From CAYLMM01 sp964384825 (GTDB lineage: Bacteria; Krumholzibacteriota; Krumholzibacteriia; LZORAL124-64-63): a stretch of DNA of 53,802 nucleotides. This document shows, in pieces, positions 18,301 to 24,566 of the stretch. The notes below the pieces were generated by a model, which made no database searches, was not told the DNA's origin, and saw only the letters and a list, made by a program, of their open reading frames with translations. Every line of letters starts with the position of its first letter. Within the stretch, counting starts at the first letter, position 1. Location: positions 1 through 53,802 of the forward strand of contig CAYLMM010000013.1 in the NCBI GenBank assembly GCA_964384825.1. The letters run 5' to 3'. Position numbers and translations under genes: made by a program.

Positions 18301-21300
18301 GATCTGCAGGCGCTTGTAGCCGTCGGCCTCGACGCTGAACAGCGGGCTGTAGCCCACCAGGCCGGTATCGTCCCAGATCCGCAGGTAGACGTTCTCGGCG
18401 CGGGTGTAGCTCTGGTCGAAGGTCAGCATCCCGTTCTCGAGGCGCTGCACGGCCGAGCCCAGTTCGCCGACGCCGGGATTGCCGGCCTCGTCGAGGATCT
18501 CGATGTTGAACAGGCGGCCGTCGTCGATGACGGTGCCGGTGTCGCGGTCGCGGAGCGAGACCGTGACCGGGAAGACCGCCGGCGGGCCGGCGACCGGCGC
18601 CGGATCCGTCACCACCGACACCAGGTATTCGATCCCGTTGTCCTGCATCACGATCGGATCGCTGAAGCCCTTGCGCCCGGAAACGTCGGAAACCTCGATG
18701 ATGATCGGCTCGACCGTGTCGTAGGCCTGGCCCGCGATCGTCAGTTCGCCGTCGACGAGCTGGGATTCGGTCACCAGCAGGGTCCCGGCGGCGGGCTGCA
18801 GGTCGGTGCCGAGGGCGCGGAAGGTGACGCCGGTCTGGGCGGTGCCGATCACCAGGCCGCTCCCGTCGACCAGCTGGACGCTCGTGGCGAAGGTGTTGGG
18901 CGGCCCGACGAACGCGGTCGGCGGGGCCGTCACGACGTACTGCGCCCCCTCCTCGACCAGGAACACGACCGACTGGTCGGCGCTCGCGGGATCGTCCTGG
19001 TCGTCGGCGGTGACGGTGATGTAGCCCACCGAGTTGAGCGAGATCGGGAAGATGATCGATCCGTCCACCAGCGGCTGGCCGTTGTTCAGGGGATTGGTGT
19101 CGTTCAGCGATGCGTCGTCGCTCGTCAGCCGGATCACGCCGCCGTCCATGGAAACGGGATTCCAGAACCGGTCGACGGCCTGGACGGTCAGCGGGAACTG
19201 CAGCGCGGCGATCTGGGGATCGGGCGATCCGGTCTTGCCGTCGGCCTCGTAACCGCCGGGCAGCGGGGTCTCGCCCGGAGAGACGATCTGCAGACCCGCG
19301 TAGGAGCCCGGATCGACCTGGACCAGGCTCGAATCGATGCGCCCCGGCGAGGCCAGATCGTAGGCCGTCATCGTTCGCGCGCCGGCGGTGCGGATCAGGA
19401 AATCGAAACTGCCGCCGCCGCCGCCGTCCAGCGCGATGTTGTTCAGGGTGACCATCTCGAAGAAGCCGTCGCAGTCCAGATGCACGATCGGCTGGGTGGC
19501 CACGGGGTTCCACCAGTCGTCCACGGCCTGGACGCTGGCGGTCGCGGTCTCGCCCGCTCCGACCGGCAGAGGAACGCCGACCTTGCCGGGAACCAGGCCC
19601 GGAGTTGCGACCTCGCCGGTGAACAGGACCTGCAGGCCGGAATAGGGCCCGGCGAAGACGGTGAAATCGTTGCTGACGCCGTTGCGCCCGTAGATCTCCT
19701 CGCGGACCTCCAGATGCACGTCCACGCCCGCCCTGGTGATCCGGATCGGACCGCGCCAGGCGCCGGTGAATCCGCCGGAGCCGAATCCGTCGTTCATGCT
19801 GATCCGGATCGGTTCCATCACGTCGGAGCCGTGGCTGACCAGCAGGGTCACGCTGTCGGTGTAGGCGGGGATGTGGTTGCCGAAGGAGTCGCGGGCGATG
19901 ACCGTCACGTTCGGCAGCCAGGATCCGGCCTGATGGTCGGGGATCGGCTGCATCACGTCCGACGGCGAGGGATTGGTCTGGGGATCGAGCCCGATGTCGA
20001 AATGATCGATCACGCCGGGCGACAGTGGGATCACCGTGTTGCCGGTCGCCGACCCGCCCAGGTCGGCCACGCCGATCGTCTGCTGGTTCGGCTCGACCAG
20101 GGTGACCAGGGTCGAGGAATACGTGCCCATGGGACTGGGCAGCGACTGCGGCGAGGCCGGCAGCACGGCGCCGGGATCGCTGCTCGAGAAGCCCAGCGAG
20201 AGCGGCAGCGAGGGCGACGAACCGTCGATGGGGTTCCAGTAGGCGTCGGTCGCGTAGACGTTGACGTTGAAGGCGACGCCGACGTCCTGGGTCCCCGGCG
20301 TGCCGATCTTGCCGTCCGATTCCATGGTGTCGAAGATGCCGGGCTCGAGCTGCTCGCCCGGAGCCTCCACGACCACGCGGTCGAAGACGTTCGGCGAGAC
20401 CGACACCAGGGTCGACGTGCTGGTCTCGGTGCCGCCGACGCTGGCCGATAGCGCCTGGTCGCCGTAGGTGCGCAGCACGGCGCGGATCTGGGTCGGGCTG
20501 CTCAGCACGATCATGTTGTCCGGATGGTCGGGCAGGGTGAAGTAGCCCGTCGGGCAGCCGATCGTGACCGTCCACGAGCCCGAGGCCAGGTTGCCGTAGC
20601 GGTCGACCGGCCGCAGGGTCACCGGATCGATGACGTCGCCCGCTGTCACGTTGTGCGCCACGCCCATGTTGCCGCTGAAGCCCGGATCGTTCAGCCCCGG
20701 CAGCCATGTCTCGCCGGGATAGGTGAAGAGGATCCGGTCCAGGGGTCCCGAATTCACCTGGAAGGTGCCGGAGTAATCGGCCACGCCGCCGTTGCTGTCG
20801 ATCACAAGCTGGGCGCCGAAGGCCCGCTTGGTCACCTGGACGTTGGCGTCGAGCATGCCGTCGACGAAGGTCGCGTTGTCGGTGATCAGGTAGTCGGGGC
20901 TCTCGTCCGCCGCGCCGATCTTCACCCGCATCGAGACCGTCCCGTTGTACGGGAAGATGTTGCCGTGGATGTCGCGGCAGCGCACGCGGATGCGGAAGGG
21001 GATGGTCGTGACCTGCGTCTCGGTCGTGTCGTGGACCGAGTAGTCGAACTCGAAGTGGTCCAGGCCCTCGGGGTTGATCATGACGAAGCTCTCGCTGAAC
21101 GAGCCGCCGGTGCCGGTGGCCGCGACCTCGACCCGCGTGGTCCCGGACCGGATCAGGGTCATCGCCAGGTCCTGTTCGACGTTGCTGGTCATGTCCAGGT
21201 CGGCCGGCAGGACCACGCCCCCGCTGGCGTCGTTCGTCGTCCAGGTCAGATGGGGGTAGGGGCCGGTGTCGATGGGATTCCAGTACTCGTCGGTGGCGTA

Positions 21301-22161
21301 GACGTCGACGCCGTTGAAGACGATGCCTGAGATCTGGGAGTAGGGTACGTCCGTCTTGCCCGGGTAGACGCCCGGCGTGAGTGTCTCGCCCGGCAGCAGC
21401 AGGACCACGGTCGCCAGACCGCCCGGCCGCAGAGGCGAAACCAGGGCCGAGCCCTCGGCCGCGGCGACGTGGCCCGGATAGACGATGCTGTTGACCGCGG
21501 TCAGGGTGTTCTCGCGGTTCGTGGGATCGGTGCCCAGGAAGGTGACCGTGGTGTTCAGGACGCCTAGATTGAACGAAGAGCCGGCGAGGGTGACCGTCGG
21601 GCCGGAGGCGAAATGCCCCACGGCCGCGCTCAGGGTCACGTCGTCGGTGAAGTTGCGCACCGCGTTGCCCAGCGCGTCCTCGGCCGTCACCGTGATGTTG
21701 ACCGGCTGGCCGACGTACTTGTCGCCCGCCGGAACGTCGATCACGATGTGATCCACGGGGTCGTAGCAGTTCATCAGGATCTCGGCCACGGGCACCGAGG
21801 CGTCGTCGTAGTCGCCGACGCGCAGACGCACCGGCTGTCCCGGCGCGAGGAAGGCCACGCCGTCGAACTGATGCTCGCCCGACTGCAGATAGGCCCGGGC
21901 CGGCAGACTCGCCGCCACGTCCGGGGAACTGAGCGAGGCGTTGATGAAGTCCGCCGCGGTGTCGGTGCTCCCATCGGCGTTCACGGCCCGGACCCGGACC
22001 GAAAACCCGAATTCCGTCGTTGCGGCCGGATAACCGTCCACCACGATCGGGTCGACGACCGTCAGTTCGAGGTGATCGAATGCGGAAGCGAAACCGGGCA
22101 GCGCGGCCAGCAGGAGGATGGTCGCAAGGGCCCGGAGAGCGTGAGTCGTCTTGACATGCAT
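15391..22161 (-). CDS. Giant 2256-aa secreted repeat protein with FlgD/T9SS-type C-terminus
   Basis: Signal peptide MHVKTTHALRALATILLLAA, cleaved near ASA-F; AGGA lies 6 bases upstream. The protein is a chain of Ig-like beta domains. Module A carries PGE..PG, GK.G.P and D.YWNP-type motifs, at about residues 258, 482, 602, 850, 960, 1290 and 1622. Module B, ~110 aa, carries TGPPSTFALTVTLVDPETG, GELG and a SY..E.I.IRV.D motif. It recurs at least six times between ~1075 and 1850. A Big-type domain follows (VYPGVMRPGDVLAITADIRD), then a FlgD/T9SS type A-like C-terminal domain: ITNRPNPFRAGSSSTLILFN, FTWDGRDGEGDVVANGGY and ending KIAVVK. It is the first gene of the operon. I infer a surface adhesin or fibre. 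No enzyme motif is visible. Confidence 0.88.
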   Translation of the reverse strand: MHVKTTHALRALATILLLAALPGFASAFDHLELTVVDPIVVDGYPAATTEFGFSVRVRAVNADGSTDTAADFINASLSSPDVAASLPARAYLQSGEHQFDGVAFLAPGQPVRLRVGDYDDASVPVAEILMNCYDPVDHIVIDVPAGDKYVGQPVNITVTAEDALGNAVRNFTDDVTLSAAVGHFASGPTVTLAGSSFNLGVLNTTVTFLGTDPTNRENTLTAVNSIVYPGHVAAAEGSALVSPLRPGGLATVVLLLPGETLTPGVYPGKTDVPYSQISGIVFNGVDVYATDEYWNPIDTGPYPHLTWTTNDASGGVVLPADLDMTSNVEQDLAMTLIRSGTTRVEVAATGTGGSFSESFVMINPEGLDHFEFDYSVHDTTETQVTTIPFRIRVRCRDIHGNIFPYNGTVSMRVKIGAADESPDYLITDNATFVDGMLDANVQVTKRAFGAQLVIDSNGGVADYSGTFQVNSGPLDRILFTYPGETWLPGLNDPGFSGNMGVAHNVTAGDVIDPVTLRPVDRYGNLASGSWTVTIGCPTGYFTLPDHPDNMIVLSSPTQIRAVLRTYGDQALSASVGGTETSTSTLVSVSPNVFDRVVVEAPGEQLEPGIFDTMESDGKIGTPGTQDVGVAFNVNVYATDAYWNPIDGSSPSLPLSLGFSSSDPGAVLPASPQSLPSPMGTYSSTLVTLVEPNQQTIGVADLGGSATGNTVIPLSPGVIDHFDIGLDPQTNPSPSDVMQPIPDHQAGSWLPNVTVIARDSFGNHIPAYTDSVTLLVSHGSDVMEPIRISMNDGFGSGGFTGAWRGPIRITRAGVDVHLEVREEIYGRNGVSNDFTVFAGPYSGLQVLFTGEVATPGLVPGKVGVPLPVGAGETATASVQAVDDWWNPVATQPIVHLDCDGFFEMVTLNNIALDGGGGGSFDFLIRTAGARTMTAYDLASPGRIDSSLVQVDPGSYAGLQIVSPGETPLPGGYEADGKTGSPDPQIAALQFPLTVQAVDRFWNPVSMDGGVIRLTSDDASLNDTNPLNNGQPLVDGSIIFPISLNSVGYITVTADDQDDPASADQSVVFLVEEGAQYVVTAPPTAFVGPPNTFATSVQLVDGSGLVIGTAQTGVTFRALGTDLQPAAGTLLVTESQLVDGELTIAGQAYDTVEPIIIEVSDVSGRKGFSDPIVMQDNGIEYLVSVVTDPAPVAGPPAVFPVTVSLRDRDTGTVIDDGRLFNIEILDEAGNPGVGELGSAVQRLENGMLTFDQSYTRAENVYLRIWDDTGLVGYSPLFSVEADGYKRLQILAPGETTHPGDPAYAATGKSGTPDSQRPGETFPITVRAVDQHWNPATDIATGRIHLEATDGSFSIAGNPDVNDAAFVNGERTFSAFLTQAGPVTVTATDADDPSVPAQATVVTLVDPYFYEIDVPAVATTGPIPGFAMTIRLVDPLTGSPQPSAFNQLTLEPLRADHSLASGELGVTSAGLVNGVAVINNQSYSALEDIIVRMVDDYGREIVSDVIAMQTGGLYYEVTIPVSAPVGGPASFPLVVELKDSNTGNRVVTQDGRFDIEILSAVTGAAAAGEYGIHQQNLIDGYSAFDQTYTLAEEIYVRISDEDGVTGVSNTCRMLPDGFKQLQILAPGEIAAIGATGGTGKTGAPEVQHVGVPFPVEVRAVDQYFNPVTTLDSGSIQLEASVSEWLGFVDPGDVSASFIGGSRTIEISLAGSGMVSLYASDGETPAAATGVVDIPVRDAVYAVELPDPAVITTGPPSTFALTVTLVDPETGAVVPAGGDFTLTALKPDWSAATGELGVVSGSLVSGVAVIDHEHYGISEEIVIRVEDAIGRTGVSGVLTMVPESVLYEIAAPDTVVAGETWPMTVRRIDGDTGMLVTSADMAFTLTAVSAWTGEDRPDPTLSPAGTLAYQYGATESGVADIPSQSYDRAEVIFLRVEDEDGGVVQSERITVLPAAPATMTVTLNAADGGVYPGVMRPGDVLAITADIRDAIGNPIVGRSVAFAILSGDATVGPMLEAATAVDTRTDGTAVAAMHASLDATENVLLQVSCDGLAPEQRELLVAGPPSTEITYDGVADEYADGVYISFDTRITLTPHTDAPGGIRAVYLDVDGADGVLPATAYDGPFTLADLIPADSGLHVLRFFAEEQTGVREVTRTVNLYTTEPLAEGKTITNRPNPFRAGSSSTLILFNAPEDGPAQMVIYDLYGARVMTETIDARAGTTNQFTWDGRDGEGDVVANGGYICRITGKGFDIRRKIAVVK
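16620..21400 (-). repeat. Two interleaved protein-repeat modules in the giant gene
   Basis: Module A (PGE...GKxGxP...DxxWNP) appears at least seven times at uneven spacing. Module B (GP-x-x-F...VxLxDxxTG...GELG...SYxxxExIxIRVxD) appears at least six times, mostly in the C-terminal half. Copies are diverged at DNA level, so this is an old protein repeat and not a recent tandem DNA duplication. Boundaries are approximate. Confidence 0.7.
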
Positions 22162-22616
22162 GACGTTCCTACCGCGGCTGGGTGGAATGACGCCTTCCCT
22201 CGGATGGATCGTGCAGAATGCATGGCCCCGGCGCCCTGGAGCCCCCTGGAACGATCCGGGGCAGTGGAGAGCAAGGGATATGCCATGTCCGACAATGGGT
22301 TACAGTTCCCAATCGCGGAGAGATACTTCCAGTTTCACCATTCCCGGAATCGAATCTGAAGGCCGTTGCGAGATGCGAACGGGAACCCGCGGCCGCTTCC
22401 GACCGCGCCGCTCAACCATCCGCAACCGGCGACCGGGACGGGCAATTGGAAGAAACGACGAGGATTCGCGGGAAACGTTGACGGGAGGCCCGAGGTGGGA
22501 AATAATTCCCATCCTCCGGCCCGGGACCGAGCCGGGGAACGATCGCGGAACGGTCGATCGGCGGCTACCGATCGGCCACATCAGAGCCCGACGTCATGGC
22601 AAGGAGCGCAAACCGG
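22162..22616. other. Divergent intergenic region with an inverted repeat
   Basis: A 455-base non-coding stretch separates the giant operon (-) from the methyltransferase (+). It must hold promoters for both directions, but I could not pick a convincing -35/-10 pair. The clearest element is the inverted repeat TGGGAA-ATAA-TTCCCA at 22496-22511, partly extended by GAGG/CCTC on the flanks, in a locally AT-rich patch. It could be an operator for either gene. No RNA gene is recognised. Confidence 0.4.
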
Positions 22617-23411
22617 ATGACCACCCTGAAAGCACGGAACGCCGACCTGAACCTCCTCTACGAGCAGTCGGTCCAGAACCCCGAAGCCGAGGTCTGCTTC
22701 ATCGACCGCGTCTTCCGCAGCGAATTCAAGCGCAAGCCGTCGTTTTTGCGCGAGGATTTCTGCGGAACGGCCAATCTGAGCTGCTGGTGGGTCGCCCGGC
22801 GGCGCGGAAACACCGCCCTGGGCGTCGACAACCACCAGCCGACCCTCTCCTGGGGCAGCGAACACAACGTCGCCCCCCTGGGCCCGGACGCCGAAGCGGT
22901 CACCCTGGTCTGCGCCGACGTGCGCGATGTCGCCGAACCGCGGGCCGAAGTGATCGCGGCTACCAATTTCTCGTGGTGGGGATTCCGGACCCGGGCCGAG
23001 CTGCTGGGGTATCTGAAGCATTGCCGCGCCTCGCTCGAGGACCAGGGCATGCTGATGATGGACATCTACGGCGGTTCCGAGGCCCAGGTCGAGCAGTTCG
23101 AAGAGCGGGAGTGCGACGGGTTCACCTACATCTGGGACCAGGATCTCTTCAACCCGATCACACACGAGTACAAGTGCAAGATCCACTTCAGGTTCCCCGA
23201 CGGCAGCAAGATCGACAACGCCTACCGCTACCACTGGCGGCTGTGGTCGATTCCCGAGACCCGCGACCTGCTGGCGGAGGCCGGTTTCCGCAAGAGCGTG
23301 GTCTACTGGGAGGGCGCCGACAAGGACGGCGAACCGAACGGGATCTTCCGGGCCAGCGAAAAGGGCGACCGGTCGCCGGCCTGGGTCGCCTACATCGTGG
23401 CGTTCCGCTGA
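22617..23411 (+). CDS. Class I SAM-dependent methyltransferase
   Basis: A 264-aa soluble protein. I chose the ATG at 22617 because AAGGAG lies 10 bases upstream; the in-frame ATG at 22596 has no RBS. The N-terminus has YEQSVQNPEAEVCFIDRVF. Motif I is FLREDFCGTANLSCWWVARR, followed by the acidic loop TALGVDNHQPTLSWGSEHN. ADVRDV supplies the adenine-contact Asp, NFSWWGFRTRAELLGYL follows, and a C-terminal WRLWSIPETRDLLAEAGF helix sits before the final strands. This matches a Rossmann methyltransferase family of unknown substrate. The gene is monocistronic, converging on the selenoprotein gene at a shared terminator. Family level is secure; substrate unknown. Confidence 0.85.
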   Translation: MTTLKARNADLNLLYEQSVQNPEAEVCFIDRVFRSEFKRKPSFLREDFCGTANLSCWWVARRRGNTALGVDNHQPTLSWGSEHNVAPLGPDAEAVTLVCADVRDVAEPRAEVIAATNFSWWGFRTRAELLGYLKHCRASLEDQGMLMMDIYGGSEAQVEQFEERECDGFTYIWDQDLFNPITHEYKCKIHFRFPDGSKIDNAYRYHWRLWSIPETRDLLAEAGFRKSVVYWEGADKDGEPNGIFRASEKGDRSPAWVAYIVAFR

Positions 23412-23448
23412 GAGGCCGGGCTTCGACCCCGAATCCGGCCGGGGGATG

Positions 23449-23482
23449 AAAAAAAGGGAGGACGCCCGGCGCCCTCCCTTTC
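23449..23482. terminator. Bidirectional intrinsic terminator
   Basis: The inverted repeat AAAGGGAGG / CCTCCCTTT surrounds a GC-rich inner hairpin, with an A-run on the left and T-rich sequence on the right. It lies between the convergent methyltransferase and HesB-like genes and can serve both. Confidence 0.75.
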
Positions 23483-23506
23483 GCTTTCGCGGTTCCGATG
23501 TTCGTC

Positions 23507-23917
23507 CTAGCCGCAACCTCCGCCGCAGCTTCCGCAGTCGCCGGCGTTGGAGTTCAGCATCTGGACGGTGTATCCCCGGCGGAATCCGTCCTCCACGAAG
23601 TCGACGTAAACGCCTCCGCCCTGGGAGGCGGCCGATTCCATCTCGGGATCCATCAGGAAGGTCCAGTCGCGGACCTCGAAAGTCTTGTCCTGTTCCTTAG
23701 GCTCATCCAGAGCCATGCCCACGGAGGGACCGCCTCAACCGAACCCCTGGAAGAAGATCCGGATCGACTGCGCTCCTTCGCGCGAGGAGATATCGAGCTC
23801 CGTCAAAGCCGCGGCGGCCTTTTCGGAGATGGAGATCAATTCGGTAGCCAAAGCCTCGACCTGCCTTGTTGCGGTTGCTTCGCGTCGTTTCACCCGGGCA
23901 ATATAGTCAATTATCAT
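23507..23917 (-). CDS. HesB/IscA-like selenoprotein (in-frame UGA read as Sec)
   Basis: Reading the minus strand, two short frames are joined in phase by a single TGA at 23735-23737. The junction reads IRIFFQGFG-U-GGPSVGMALDE, an exact IscA/HesB motif in which the conserved cluster-binding Cys is replaced by the UGA codon. The rest fits HesB: ISISEKAAAALTELDIS before it, VYVDFVEDGFRRGYTVQM after it and a C-terminal Gly/Cys tail, GDCGSCGGGCG. The full protein is 136 aa including Sec61. HesB-like selenoproteins with such a tail are an established family. IscA-type proteins act in Fe-S cluster assembly or transfer. The start is uncertain: ATG 23917 lacks a clear RBS. It is 48 bases downstream of dCMP deaminase. 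Confidence 0.88.
23700..23714 (-). promoter_or_regulatory. Candidate bacterial SECIS hairpin
   Basis: Starting 20 bases after the UGA, the mRNA can fold GGCUC-UGGAU-GAGCC: five base pairs and a five-base loop with G at the second loop position. Bacterial SECIS elements sit inside the coding region just after the UGA, with a small loop that has a G among its first two bases, so this fits. The stem is short. Confidence 0.6.
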
Positions 23918-23965
23918 CGAAGATACAAATAATCCGGAAAGCGGGCCCCGATCCGCAGTTCCGGG

Positions 23966-24451
23966 TCATTGATCGGCGTAGACTTCGACCGATTCGTCCC
24001 GGACCTCGAGTTCGACTCCGGCCTCGCGGAACATCTCGCGGGTCTCCTGTCCGGCGTGATAGCGCCGCGAGGCGACGACCCGGACGATCCCCACGTTGAT
24101 GATCAGCATGGCGCAGGTCCGGCACGGCTCCATCGAGCAGTACAGGGTGGCGCCGTCCAGAGGGATCCCGTAGCGGGCGGCCTGGCAGATGGCGTTCTGC
24201 TCGGCGTGGATGGTGCGGACGCAGTGGACGCTCTCGCGGCCCTGGTCGTCGACCATCTTCTTGAGCAGATGCCCTGCCTCGTCGCAGTGGGGCAGGCCGG
24301 CGGGGGATCCCACGTAACCGGTGGCCACGATGCGGCGGTCGCGGACGATCAGGCAGCCGCTCTTGCCGCGGTCGCAGGTGGCGCGCTTGGCGACCTCGCG
24401 CACCAGGCCCAGGAAATAGTCGTCCCAGCTCGGACGCTTCTCTTTCGTCAT
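23966..24451 (-). CDS. Deoxycytidylate (dCMP) deaminase, ComEB-like
   Basis: A 161-aa zinc deaminase. The ATG at 24451 is preceded by GGAGG at 5 bases; an in-frame GTG at 24457 is less likely. The sequence has WDDYFLGLVREVAKRATCDR at the N-terminus, GCLIVRDRRIVATGYVGSP, the catalytic zinc motif TIHAEQNAI and CSMEPCRTC supplying the two zinc Cys. It deaminates dCMP to dUMP for dTMP synthesis. Length and motifs match the dCMP deaminase/ComEB family well. It is upstream of and codirectional with the selenoprotein gene, with a 48-base gap, possibly one transcript, though no functional link is obvious. Confidence 0.93.
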   Translation of the reverse strand: MTKEKRPSWDDYFLGLVREVAKRATCDRGKSGCLIVRDRRIVATGYVGSPAGLPHCDEAGHLLKKMVDDQGRESVHCVRTIHAEQNAICQAARYGIPLDGATLYCSMEPCRTCAMLIINVGIVRVVASRRYHAGQETREMFREAGVELEVRDESVEVYADQ

Positions 24452-24499
24452 GGTCACCTCCGTCCGGTCAAATTAGAGCCCCCGCCGCGCGTCGACCAG

Positions 24500-24533
24500 A
24501 AAAAAGCCCCGGGAGGTCGAAACCCCCCGGGGC
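24500..24533 (-). terminator. Intrinsic terminator of the 24567 gene
   Basis: An 11-bp GC stem (GCCCCGGGGGG / CCTCCCGGGGC, one mismatch) is followed on the minus strand by six T. It lies 33 bases after the stop codon. Confidence 0.85.
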
Positions 24534-24566
24534 CCTGTCGCGATCCGCGCCGTGAAGGCCGCGAGG

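Noticed and set aside
15272..20707. Very long open frames (about 1800 and 1700 codons) overlapping the giant gene in other frames
   Set aside because: They consist of Arg/Gly/His/Asp-rich low-complexity sequence with no signal peptide, domain or RBS. They arise from high GC content opposite the real 2256-aa gene.
15391..22161. CRISPR-like or tandem DNA repeats
   Set aside because: The repeats are seen at protein level only, are diverged in DNA, unevenly spaced and lie inside an intact coding frame.
7073..22161. A complete type IX secretion system
   Set aside because: PorV-like and FlgD/CTD-like parts are present, but none of GldK, GldL, GldM, GldN, Sov/SprA or PorU is in the window, and the motor genes are of ExbB/ExbD/TonB type.
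23507..23917. Two small separate genes or a nonsense-mutated pseudogene
   Set aside because: The break is a single TGA exactly at the conserved HesB Cys, both sides stay in frame and intact, and a SECIS-like hairpin follows. Selenocysteine explains it better than mutation.
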